Positions 9,610 through 18,200 of a stretch of 64,000 nucleotides of DNA are shown piece by piece (the first letter of the stretch is position 1; each line of letters opens with the position of its first letter). Under the pieces are notes generated by a model. That model saw nothing but the letters and a program-made list of their open reading frames with translations, did not search any database and was not told the origin of the DNA. This stretch comes from Micrococcus lacusdianchii. Its GTDB lineage: Bacteria > Actinomycetota > Actinomycetes > Actinomycetales > Micrococcaceae. The position numbers and the translations under genes were made by a program. Location of the stretch: positions 149,080 through 213,079 of the forward strand of contig NZ_JAKNUW010000002.1 of NCBI RefSeq assembly GCF_023155805.1, written 5' to 3'.

Positions 9610-10371
9610 ATGGCGCACACCCCGGCCGCGCGCGGCGAGGCGGACACCCCGGCGTCGTCCTCGGCCACCGCCGCTGCTGAGCGTCCCGGGCCCCGGCTGC
9701 CGTTCTGGGCCTCGGTGCTGCTCAACGTGGTGATCGCCCTGACCGTGGTGGCCGTGGTCCAGGCGTTCTGGGTCAAGGTCTACTCCGTGCCCTCCGGGTC
9801 CATGGAGGAGACCCTCCAGGTGGGGGACCGCATCCTGGTGAACCGCACCGCCTACCCGGACGGCATGGCCGAGTCCCAGAACGTGGTGGTGTTCGCCGCC
9901 AACGAGGACTGGGCCATGGACATGGGCCCGGAGGGAGCACTGGAGAACGCGGTGCGCACCTTCGGGGACGTCACCGGGATCGGCCGCTCGCACGAGCAGG
10001 CGCTGGTCAAGCGCGTGGTCGGCACCGAGGGGCAGACCGTGGAGTGCTGCTCGGCCGAAGGTGCGGTGCTCGTGGACGGCCAGCCGCTGGACGAGCCGTA
10101 CATCCATCGGGACCTGCCGTTCGTGCCGGGTCAGCTGGACTGCGAGTCCACGCAGGCCCGCTCCCCGCGGTGCTTCGGGCCCGTCACGGTACCGGAGCGG
10201 TCCATGCTGGTGCTGGGGGACCACCGCTCCAACTCGGCGGACTCCGTGATCGACTGCCGCGGCGTGCCCGCCGAGACGGCCGGGGACTGCGCCCGGTTCG
10301 TCCGCGACGAGGACGTGGTGGGCGAGGTGTTCTTCACCCTGTGGCCGCCGAGCAGCTGGGGCACGCCATGA
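9610..10371 (+). CDS. lepB: Signal peptidase I
   Basis: A 253-residue membrane-anchored serine protease that cleaves Sec and Tat signal peptides. A disordered N-terminus is followed by a single transmembrane helix (FWASVLLNVVIALTVVAVVQAF, about residues 36-57). The catalytic serine is in VPSGSMEETLQVGD and the general-base lysine in LVKRVVGTEGQTV. The box E motif GDHRSNSADS is present. Four cysteines in the extracytoplasmic part could form disulfides. It starts 3 bases after prs. Confidence 0.94.
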   Translation: MAHTPAARGEADTPASSSATAAAERPGPRLPFWASVLLNVVIALTVVAVVQAFWVKVYSVPSGSMEETLQVGDRILVNRTAYPDGMAESQNVVVFAANEDWAMDMGPEGALENAVRTFGDVTGIGRSHEQALVKRVVGTEGQTVECCSAEGAVLVDGQPLDEPYIHRDLPFVPGQLDCESTQARSPRCFGPVTVPERSMLVLGDHRSNSADSVIDCRGVPAETAGDCARFVRDEDVVGEVFFTLWPPSSWGTP

Positions 10372-10376
10372 GCAGG

Positions 10377-10390
10377 CCCCCGCGCGGGGG
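10377..10390. terminator. Short GC palindrome between convergent genes
   Basis: CCCCCGCGCGGGGG lies exactly between the lepB stop and the stop of the convergent kinase-like gene. It can form a tight 5-bp hairpin on either strand. There is no U-tract, so terminator function is only inferred. Confidence 0.35.
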
Positions 10391-11533
10391 TCACGGCGAG
10401 GCGAGCACACCCGCCGCGCGCATGGAGCGCACGGACTCCTCCAGGATGGCCGAGGCATCGGCCCGGACGTCGCCCTCTGCGGTGAGCTCGGCGAGCAGCC
10501 CCGCCATGGTGCGGGGCTCGTCCAGGAGCAGCCACACCGAGGGTCCCAGGCCGTCCAGGATCACGAGCTGGTGATCCATCAGGAGAGCGAGGCGGCCGTC
10601 CTCCAGTTGGATCCCGCACACAGCCGCGCGGCGTCTCACGACCATCTCGGCATCGGTCTCCGCCGTCGAGGCGGCGCTCGCCGGCGGTGTGGCCGCCAGC
10701 TCGGCCTCCTCCAGTGCGTCCCACGCAGGATCGACAGGCCGCGGCTCCTCCGCCAGCAGCATGTCCACGACCGGCTTCAGGTCCGCGGCCTCGGCGTAGA
10801 CGAGCCGGCGGGCACCGCCGAGCCGGTCCAGCGTCCGGCACAGGGCGACGAGGCCGCGTCGCAGCTGGACCAAGGACGAGGTCTGGGGCACCAGATGCGT
10901 CAGCGCGTCGGCGAGGGACATCGGCTCGGAGTGCGCCGTCACCTCCGTTCCGGCATCCCGTACCCGGTCCAGGACGGCCACGCAGCGCAGGGTCGCCTCC
11001 CTGGTGGGGCCCAGCCCCAGCTCATCCGGACCCACCTGGCGTTTGGGCCGACGGCCGTCCGGCCCGAGCAGGGAGAGCGGCTTGGGGAACGGGACGATCG
11101 TCAGGTCGCCCGGATCGACGATGGCTGCCTCATCCGTCAGGTACGCGTATTCGGGGCCGAGGGTGCGGGTCGCCGTGGTCTTGCCCGTTCCGGAGGCGGC
11201 GGACAGCACGACGGCGGCGCCCGTCTCGGGATTCGCCAGGCAGGCAGCGTGGAACATCAGGTGGGTGCCGCGGCAGGACTCGATGGCACGGGCAGTGGCC
11301 CGATGGACGAGCTCCTCGTGGAACTGGTCCCACGTCATGGAGGCCAGAGCCGCCCGGTCCTGGTCCGACCTCTCGCCGTCGCATCGGATCGGCCTGCACC
11401 GCGACCACGCGTGGACGAACGAGGTCGCCTCTTCCTCCTCGAGTCCGGAGACGACGAGGTCGCCCGACCCCGCCGTGATGGCCACGGAGATCGCGCCCTT
11501 CTCGCGTAGACGGGTGAGGTGCTGCGTAGTCAT
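10391..11533 (-). CDS. HPr-kinase-like P-loop protein fused to a C-terminal PqqD-like domain
   Basis: A 380-residue protein I recognise only by domains. Residues about 110-120 carry a Walker A motif, SAASGTGKTT, in a context (FHAACLAN before it; YLTDEAAIVD and VPFPKPLSLLG after it) that resembles HprK-type Ser/Thr kinase folds and HprK-related proteins. Residues about 300-380 (VCGIQLEDGRLALLMD, LGPSVWLLLDEPRTMAGLL, MRAAGVL) look like a PqqD/RRE-type domain, as in RiPP and HPr-rel systems. GGAGT precedes the ATG. The gene is monocistronic and convergent with lepB. Substrate and partner are unknown; the natural candidates are the PqqD-like and nucleotidyltransferase-like genes at 39.8-42.7 kb. 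Confidence 0.65.
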   Translation of the reverse strand: MTTQHLTRLREKGAISVAITAGSGDLVVSGLEEEEATSFVHAWSRCRPIRCDGERSDQDRAALASMTWDQFHEELVHRATARAIESCRGTHLMFHAACLANPETGAAVVLSAASGTGKTTATRTLGPEYAYLTDEAAIVDPGDLTIVPFPKPLSLLGPDGRRPKRQVGPDELGLGPTREATLRCVAVLDRVRDAGTEVTAHSEPMSLADALTHLVPQTSSLVQLRRGLVALCRTLDRLGGARRLVYAEAADLKPVVDMLLAEEPRPVDPAWDALEEAELAATPPASAASTAETDAEMVVRRRAAVCGIQLEDGRLALLMDHQLVILDGLGPSVWLLLDEPRTMAGLLAELTAEGDVRADASAILEESVRSMRAAGVLASP

Positions 11534-11567
11534 CGGGACTCCTTGTGCGGGATGGTGCTCTCAGGCA

Positions 11568-11573
11568 ACTCTA
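11568..11573 (-). promoter_or_regulatory. -10 box of the HprK-like gene
   Basis: Minus strand TAGAGT, giving a leader of about 27 bases that includes AAGGAG before the ATG. Unlike many genes here, this one has a normal leader and ribosome binding site. Confidence 0.45.
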
Positions 11574-11646
11574 GGGACTGGAGCGGATCACCGGCGGCCC
11601 GGGCCCACCAGAGGCATCCCCTTCTCCGCCGCCGGACGGCAGGTGA

Positions 11647-11652
11647 TATGAT
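11647..11652 (+). promoter_or_regulatory. -10 box of rplY, long leader
   Basis: TATGAT, one of the best -10 boxes in the window, about 155 bases upstream of rplY. The leader from about 11659 to 11807 contains no recognised element. A 22-codon open frame beginning in the -10 region (MMRTMPRRG..., ending at 11716) is probably chance because its first codons precede the transcription start. Confidence 0.5.
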
Positions 11653-11807
11653 GCGGACGATGCCCAGGCGAGGGAGTGCACGCTCCGTGATCGACGAGGC
11701 CGCCGCGTCCGTGTGAGCCCTGCTCCGCGCGCGGCTCTCCAGACCCTTCCTGGCCACACCCGCTGCCCCGCCCGGGGAGGCGGCCGAGAGAACCAGAGGA
11801 GGACCAG

Positions 11808-12464
11808 ATGTCTGACAAGATCAAGCTCCGCGTGACCCGCCGCACCGACTTCGGCAAGGGCGCCGCCCGCCAGGCCCGCCGTGCCGGCATGATCCCCGCG
11901 GTGGTGTACGGCCACGGCGTCGACCCCATCCACCTGCTGCTGCCGGCCCGGGAGACCACCCTGGCCGTCCGCAATCCCAACGCGCTGCTCACCGTGGTGA
12001 CCGAGGCCGGCGAGGAGCACATGGTGCTCCCCAAGGACATCCAGCGCCACCCGCTCAAGCAGACCGTCGAGCACCTGGACCTCATCGAGGTCCGCCGCGG
12101 CGAGAAGGTCGTCGTGGACGTCCCGGTCGAGGTGGAGGGCGAGGTGTCCACCGAGGTGGACACCACCTACGTGCTGGACTACCCCACCGTGCCGCTCGAG
12201 GCCGAGGCCACCCACCTGCCCGAGTCCGTCACCATCTCCATCGAGGGCCGTGGCCCGGGCGAGCACGTGTACGCCACAGACGTGCAGCTGCCCGCCGGCA
12301 CCGTCCTGCAGCTCGAGGACGAGATCGTCATCGCCACCGTCTCCGAGGTCGTGGAGCAGGACCTGGGCGACACCTCCACCCAGGAGGAGCAGGCCGCCGA
12401 GGGTGAGGAGACCGAGGGTGCCGAGGGCGAGGACTCCGGCGAGGCCGAGGGCTCCGAGGACTGA
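11808..12464 (+). CDS. rplY: Large ribosomal subunit protein bL25 (Ctc/TL5 form)
   Basis: A 218-residue 5S-rRNA-binding ribosomal protein of the long CTC type. Residues 1-95 form the L25 domain (RRTDFGKGAARQARRAG, PAVVYGHG, HPLKQTVEHLDL). The C-terminal TL5 domain runs to about residue 185 (VDVPVEVEGE, LPESVTISIEG). A very acidic tail (EEQAAEGEETEGAEGE) ends the protein, as in other high-GC actinobacteria. GAGGAGGACC precedes the ATG. The pth gene starts 7 bases later, a conserved pairing. Confidence 0.95.
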   Translation: MSDKIKLRVTRRTDFGKGAARQARRAGMIPAVVYGHGVDPIHLLLPARETTLAVRNPNALLTVVTEAGEEHMVLPKDIQRHPLKQTVEHLDLIEVRRGEKVVVDVPVEVEGEVSTEVDTTYVLDYPTVPLEAEATHLPESVTISIEGRGPGEHVYATDVQLPAGTVLQLEDEIVIATVSEVVEQDLGDTSTQEEQAAEGEETEGAEGEDSGEAEGSED

Positions 12465-12470
12465 TCGGCC

Positions 12471-13046
12471 ATGGCGGGGACCACGCTCGTCGTCGGGCTC
12501 GGGAACCCCGGGCCGGAGTACGAGCGCACCCGCCACAACATCGGCCAGATGGTCGTGGGTGAACTCGCCTCCCGCATGGGGGGCGGGTTCACCCGCCACA
12601 AGGCCGGCGCCGTGGTGGCCACGGGCCGCCTCGGCATCGGCGGGCCGCGGGTGGTCCTGGCGATGTCCACGGGCTACATGAACACCTCCGGCCGCCCCGT
12701 CTCCGCGCTGGCGAAGTTCTACGACGTCGGTCCGCAGGACCTCGTGGTGGTCCACGACGAGCTGGACATCCCGTTCGACACCCTTCGGCTCAAGCGTGGC
12801 GGGGGAGAGGGCGGCCACAACGGGCTCAAGTCCATCACCGCCTCCCTGGGCACCAAGGACTACTTCCGCGTGCGCGCTGGCATCGGGCGCCCGCCGGGCC
12901 GCATGGACGTGGCCGACTTCGTGCTCAAGCCCTTCACGAAGGCCGAGCAGGAGCTGCTGCCCCTCCACGTGGACCGCGCCGCGGACGCGGTGGAGGTCCT
13001 CGTCGCGGACGGCCTCGAGGCGGCCCAGCAGCGCTTCAACTCCTGA
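12471..13046 (+). CDS. pth: Peptidyl-tRNA hydrolase
   Basis: A 191-residue cytoplasmic enzyme that releases peptides from peptidyl-tRNA dropped by the ribosome. Seen: [17 protein letters not shown] near the N-terminus with the catalytic histidine, STGYMNTSG with the asparagine, [10 protein letters not shown] with the aspartate, and [12 protein letters not shown]. Cotranscribed with rplY (6-base gap). Confidence 0.96.
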   Translation: MAGTTLVVGLGNPGPEYERTRHNIGQMVVGELASRMGGGFTRHKAGAVVATGRLGIGGPRVVLAMSTGYMNTSGRPVSALAKFYDVGPQDLVVVHDELDIPFDTLRLKRGGGEGGHNGLKSITASLGTKDYFRVRAGIGRPPGRMDVADFVLKPFTKAEQELLPLHVDRAADAVEVLVADGLEAAQQRFNS

Positions 13047-13064
13047 CGCCCGGGCGCGCAGGCC

Positions 13065-13330
13065 TCACGCGGGCCACACCGCCCGCGTCAGCGCCAGGGC
13101 GATCGTCTCCAGGGTCGGCGCCATGCGCCGCACCATCTCCCCGTAGCCCTCCTCGGGGCCGCGGAAGGGGTCTGCGATACACCTGACGCATGTGCTCCTC
13201 CGTGGCGCACAGGATCAGGTCGGCCGCGGCGATCGCCGCCGCGCTCATCCGCTCCGGCCGGTGCTCCCGCAGGCCGTGCACCCCCACGGCCTCGGCCTCC
13301 GCCACCAGGGCGGGCGGGACGCGCAACTTC
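13065..13330 (-). pseudogene. Decayed low-molecular-weight protein tyrosine phosphatase
   Basis: The minus strand holds two phosphatase fragments in different frames. The upstream part reads VPPALVAEAEAVGVHGLREH, RPERMSAAAIAAADLILCAT and EEHMRQVY. After about 13180 the frame changes and continues ADPFRGPEEGYGEMV and ALTRAVWPA to a TGA at 13065. These match two separated segments of the intact gene at 18984-19637, so about 50-60 codons are deleted between them. The N-terminal P-loop (C-x5-R) is missing too. It cannot encode an active enzyme. Confidence 0.75.
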
Positions 13331-13441
13331 AAGTTCGGTCGGGTCCCCACGCTCGCCGTCTCCGTGCGGCACGGGCGGCCTCGCGGGCCCGCCGCTCCCG
13401 GCGGGAGGTCGGCGGGCCGGCGTCGCCGGCGGCGGTCAGGG

Positions 13442-13948
13442 TCAGGCCCGGCCCCCGCGCTCGATCCACGCGGAGACCTCGCGGCCGGCGCGCGCCACGA
13501 CCTTGCCCACCATCGGCTCGGCCTTCTGGGCGACCTTGGAGCCCACCAGCGGGATCTTCACCTGCAGGTCGCCGTCCACGGCGTACTCCGTGCCGGCCGG
13601 CACGGCGGCCAGGCGCAGGTTCCCCTCCGCGGTGGCCTTGGCGGCGGGCACGGTGATGGTGGTGGTGCCGGTGCGGGAGCCGTCCGTGGCGGCGGCCGAC
13701 CAGCGCTCGACCTGCTCGATCCGGGCGTTGCCGCCCACGATCTTGCGGGCCATCTCGGGCAGGCGGTCCGTGGGGCCCTGCCGGACGATGGTGAGGGTCA
13801 CCTCGCCGTCGCCCTCGCCGGTGCGGGAGAAGCTCTCCAGGGAGCCGCCGAGGGACTCGGCCACGGAGCGGTGGAAGTCCTCGGAGAAGAGGGCCTCGGC
13901 CACGGCGGTCGGGGGGTGCGGGATGGTCTGCTGGGCGCTGAAGGCCAT
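13442..13948 (-). CDS. DUF2505 domain protein (START-like lipid-binding fold)
   Basis: A 168-residue protein covering the full length of the actinobacterial DUF2505 family, which has an SRPBCC/START-like fold; function unknown. It begins MAFSAQQTIPHPPTAVAEAL and has LVGSKVAQKAEPMVGKVV near the end. AGGAG with 5-base spacing supports the ATG at 13948 rather than the GTG two codons upstream. It is divergent from the MauE-type gene and ends near the phosphatase remnant. Confidence 0.75.
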   Translation of the reverse strand: MAFSAQQTIPHPPTAVAEALFSEDFHRSVAESLGGSLESFSRTGEGDGEVTLTIVRQGPTDRLPEMARKIVGGNARIEQVERWSAAATDGSRTGTTTITVPAAKATAEGNLRLAAVPAGTEYAVDGDLQVKIPLVGSKVAQKAEPMVGKVVARAGREVSAWIERGGRA

Positions 13949-14065
13949 GGTCACTCCTGAAGGGGACGGGCGGCACGGCGCAGGCTCGCGACGCGCCGTG
14001 CCCGAGGGCGGCGCCGGGCGTCGCGGGCGACGCGGGCCGGCCCCGGGGCACGGATCCCCAGCCTA

Positions 14066-14071
14066 TATGCT
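14066..14071 (+). promoter_or_regulatory. -10 box of the MauE-mfd operon
   Basis: TATGCT inside CTATATGCT, about 100 bases upstream of the MauE-type gene. The leader ends with GAAAGGCGCG before the ATG. Confidence 0.4.
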
Positions 14072-14171
14072 GGAGGGCGGCCCGCCGCCGGGCCGCACCC
14101 GGGGATCGCCGGCACCGGCCCTGCCGGTCCGGGGCACCGCCCGTCGTCCGCTTCCGAAAGGCGCGTGAACC

Positions 14172-15236
14172 ATGTCCGCACTCTGGGCCGTGGCCCTCAT
14201 CATGCTCCTGAGCGGGACGGCGAAGCTCCGTTCCGGCGAGGACGTGCAGGCCACGTTCACCCGGCTCAGGGTGCCCCGCCCGTTCTCGGCCCCCGCCCTG
14301 GCGCGCGCGTTCCCCTGGCTCGAGCTGCTGCTCGCCGCCGCCCTCCTGCAGCCCTTCACCCTGCTGCGTCCCGTCGTCGGCCTGGTGGCCGTGGCCCTCT
14401 TCGCCGCCTTCCTCGCGCTCGTGGTCCGGGCCCAGGACGACGGCGTCTCGTGCGGCTGCTTCGGCGAGGCCTCGGCCGCCCCGATCTCCCGCACCACGGT
14501 GGTCCGCAACATCGTCTTCCTGGCCCTCGCCGTCCTGGCCCTGGCCGAGGGGATCGTCTCGCCGGCGGTGCACGGCGCGGGCCTGGCCTGGCAGCCGCTC
14601 ACCGCCTTCGGCGCCGGGGCGTGGGCGTGGGCCCTGCTCGTGTCCGTGCTGCTCGCGACCGCCGCGTTCCTGGCCGGGCGCGAGTCCGTCCCGGCCGCAC
14701 CCGACGCCGCCCCGGCGACGCCCACGCCCGAGGCCCCGGCCGCCGTCGACCCGGCCGACGGCGCCGAACCCGAACGCCACCCGTTCCCGGATGCCGTCGT
14801 GGTCGCGGACGGTGAGTACACAGGCCTGCACCGGCTGGTCGCGGACGGGGCCGTGGTGGCCCTGCGCCTGTCCACGGGGTGCGGCTCCTGCGCGCGGGTG
14901 ATCGAGCGGCTGGACGAGTTCAAGGACGCGCTCGGGCCGGTCCGGCTGCGGGTCCTCATGCCCCAGCACGCCCCCGGCGCCGAGGGGGCGATCCACAGCG
15001 GCGCCGTCGACGCGTCGCTCGTGCTCGCCGACCCGGCCGGCGCCGCCTCGCAGGCCCTCGGCCTGCACTCGTTCCCCACCGCGGTGCTGCTCGGCACGGA
15101 CCGGCTCACCGCCGGCGGCCCGGTGGGCGGCGTCGACGACGTCCTCGCCTTCCTCGAAGAGATCCGGGAGATCATGACCACCGAACTGCCCGCCGCCACG
15201 GACGGCTCCACCGCCACCCCGGAGGTCCGCGCATGA
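14172..15236 (+). CDS. MauE-like membrane protein fused to a thioredoxin-fold domain
   Basis: A 354-residue protein. The N-terminal part, about residues 1-165, is a four-helix MauE/DoxX-like membrane domain that starts LLSGTAKLRSGEDVQATF and carries SCGCFGEA (about residue 94). After a proline/alanine linker, residues about 215-340 form a thioredoxin-like domain with a CGSC motif (about residues 236-239) and a FPTAVLL cis-proline-like site. MauE proteins help disulfide formation in methylamine dehydrogenase; here there are no mau genes. A role in extracytoplasmic thiol-disulfide exchange is inferred. Its stop overlaps the mfd start. Confidence 0.7.
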   Translation: MSALWAVALIMLLSGTAKLRSGEDVQATFTRLRVPRPFSAPALARAFPWLELLLAAALLQPFTLLRPVVGLVAVALFAAFLALVVRAQDDGVSCGCFGEASAAPISRTTVVRNIVFLALAVLALAEGIVSPAVHGAGLAWQPLTAFGAGAWAWALLVSVLLATAAFLAGRESVPAAPDAAPATPTPEAPAAVDPADGAEPERHPFPDAVVVADGEYTGLHRLVADGAVVALRLSTGCGSCARVIERLDEFKDALGPVRLRVLMPQHAPGAEGAIHSGAVDASLVLADPAGAASQALGLHSFPTAVLLGTDRLTAGGPVGGVDDVLAFLEEIREIMTTELPAATDGSTATPEVRA

Positions 15237-18200
15237 GCGCCCCCGAGACCACCCCCGTCCTCGCCCCGCTGCTGCCGCGCCTGCGCGCCGAACGCGCGCT
15301 CGAGGCGGCCGCCGCCTCCGCCGCTCGGCCGCTCGAGGCCCGGGGCGTCGAACTGGAGATCGGCCTGCCTGACGGTGCCCGCGCGCCCCTGCTGACCGTC
15401 CTCGCCGAGGCGCTGGCCGAGGGCCACGGCGAGCGCGCCGCCGTCCTCGTGGTCACCGCGACCACCCGCGAGGCCGAGGACCTCGTGACCGACCTGGCCG
15501 CCTGGGCCCCCGCCGGTGCCGCTGCGCTGTTCCCGTCCTGGGAGACGCTGCCCCACGAGCGACTGTCCCCGCGCTCGGACACCGTGGGTGCGCGCCTGGC
15601 CGTGCTGCGCCGCCTCGCCCACCCGGAGGAGCACGCGGAGGGTCCGCTGCGCATCGTCGTCGCCCCCGTGCGCGCCGTGCTGCAGCCCCTCGTGGCCGGG
15701 CTCGGCGAGCTGAGCCCGGTGACCCTGCGGACGGGGGAGGAGCGGGACTTCGACGGTGTGGTGGCCGCGCTCGCGGACGCCGCCTACTCGCGCGTGGACA
15801 TGGTCAGCCGGCGCGGCGAGTTCGCCGTGCGCGGCGGGCTGATCGACGTGTTCCCGCCCACCGAGGACTACCCCGTGCGCATCGAGTTCTTCGGCGACGA
15901 GGTGGAGCAGATGCGCTGGTTCTCCGTGGCGGACCAGCGCTCCCTCGAGGACACCACGGAGGACGGCTCGGGCCACCCCTCCGAGCTGTACGCGCCCCCG
16001 TGCCGCGAGCTGCTCATCACAGACCACGTGCGCCGGCGCGCGAAGGAGCTGATCCCGGCCATGCCCGCCGCCGCGGACATGCTGGACCGGATCGCCGAGG
16101 GCGTGGCCGTGGAGGGCATGGAGTCCCTCTCCCCGCTGCTGGCCGAGGCCATGACGTCGCTGCCCCGCATGCTGCCCGCAGGCTCGCTGACCGTCCTCGT
16201 GGAGCCTGAGCGCCTGCGCGGCCGCGCCGACGACCTGCTGGCCACCAACGAGGAGTTCCTCCAGGCCGCGTGGGCCGGCGCCGCGCAGGGCGCGGTCGCC
16301 CCGGTGGACGTGGCCGGGGCGGACCAGTCCGCCGCGGGCGGCTTCCTCACGGTGGCCGAACTCCGCGCGGCCGCGCTCGAGCAGGACCAGGGGTTCTGGT
16401 CCGTCACCGCGCTGGTCTCGGACGCTGAGCTGCTGCCCGACGCCGCCACCCTGCGCGCCACCCTCGGCGTCCCGCAGGCCTTCTCGGGCGACATCGAGGC
16501 CATGGTCGCGCACACCCGCGTCCGGCTCGCGGAAGGGTGGCATGCCGTGGTCCTCACCGACGGCCCCGGCTCCGCCCGCCGTCTCGCCGAGCTCACCACG
16601 GAGGCCGGCCTCACGGCCTCCGTGGTGGACGGGCCCCTGCCCGCGGACCTCGCCCCGGGGCGGGTCTCCATCGCGACGGCGCCCGTCGGCTCCGGCTTCA
16701 CGATCCCGGACGCGCAGATCGCCCTGATCACGGAGCACGACCTCTTCGGCCGGCACCGCACCGCGGGCACGCGCGCCCCCGGGGCGCGGCTGGCCCGGAA
16801 GCGGCGCAACGCCGTCGACCCGCTGACCCTGCAGCCCGGCGACCACGTGGTGCACTCCCAGCACGGCATCGCCCGCTTCGTGGAGCTGCAGCGTCGCAAG
16901 GTCACCGGCGGCCCGCGCACCGCCCCCGGCGCCGAGGAGTCCTACCGCGAGTACCTCGTGCTGGAGTACGCGCCCTCGAAGCGCGGCGCCCCCGGCGACC
17001 GGCTGTTCGTGCCCACCGACCAGCTCGACCTGATCTCCTCCTACGTGGGCGGGGAGACGCCGTCGCTGTCCAAGATGGGCGGCTCGGACTGGGCGCAGAC
17101 CAAGTCCAAGGCCAAGCGCGCCACCCGCGAGATCGCCGGCGAGCTCATCCGCCTGTACTCGGCCCGCATGGCCTCGCGCGGCCACGCGTTCGCTCCGGAC
17201 ACCCCGTGGCAGGGCGAGCTGGAGGAGGCGTTCCCGTTCATCGAGACGCCGGACCAGCTGACCACCATCGAGGACGTCAAGAAGGACATGGAGGCGGCCG
17301 TCCCCATGGACCGGCTCGTCTCCGGCGACGTCGGCTTCGGCAAGACCGAGGTGGCCGTGCGCGCCGCGTTCAAGGCGGTGCAGGACGGCAAGCAGGTGGC
17401 CGTGCTCGTCCCGACGACGCTGCTCGCCCGCCAGCACCACCAGACGTTCTCCGACCGGTTCGCCGGCTTCCCCGTCAAGGTGGCCGCGCTCTCCCGGTTC
17501 CAGACCGCCAAGGAGTCCAAGGAGGTCGTCGAGGGGCTCGCGCACGGCGAGGTGGACGTGGTGATCGGCACCCACCGGCTGCTCTCCGACCAGGTGCAGT
17601 TCAAGGACCTGGGCCTGGTGGTCGTGGACGAGGAGCAGCGCTTCGGCGTCGAGCACAAGGAGGCGCTGAAGAAGATGCGCACCAACGTGGACGTGCTCGC
17701 CATGTCCGCCACGCCCATCCCGCGCACCCTCGAGATGTCCCTCACCGGCATCCGCGAGACCTCCACGCTGGCCACCGCCCCGGAGGAGCGCCACCCCGTG
17801 CTCACCTCGGTGGGCCCGTACTCGGACCAGCAGGTCACCGCGGCCATCCGCCGCGAGCTGATGCGCGAGGGCCAGGTGTTCTACGTGCACAACCGCGTCA
17901 CCACCATCGACAAGGTGGCCAAGCGCATCGCCGAGCTGGTGCCGGAGGCGCGGATCGCCGTCGCCCACGGCAAGATGAGCGAGGCCCGGCTCGAGCAGAT
18001 CATGGTGGACTTCTGGGAGCGGAAGTTCGACGTGCTCGTCTCCACCACGATCATCGAGACCGGCCTGGACATCGCCAACGCCAACACCCTGATCGTGGAG
18101 GACGCCCACCGCTACGGCCTCTCGCAGCTGCACCAGCTGCGCGGCCGCGTGGGCCGTGGCCGCGAGCGGGCGTACGCGTACTTCCTGTACGACCCGCAGA

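Noticed and set aside
11649-11716. A small upstream peptide ORF before rplY
   Set aside because: Its first codons coincide with the -10 box, upstream of the expected transcription start, and it lacks a ribosome binding site.
13036-13350. A 104-codon minus-strand open frame as an intact phosphatase-like gene
   Set aside because: Only its first half matches the phosphatase family, the active-site loop is absent, and the true C-terminus is in another frame; it is recorded as a pseudogene.
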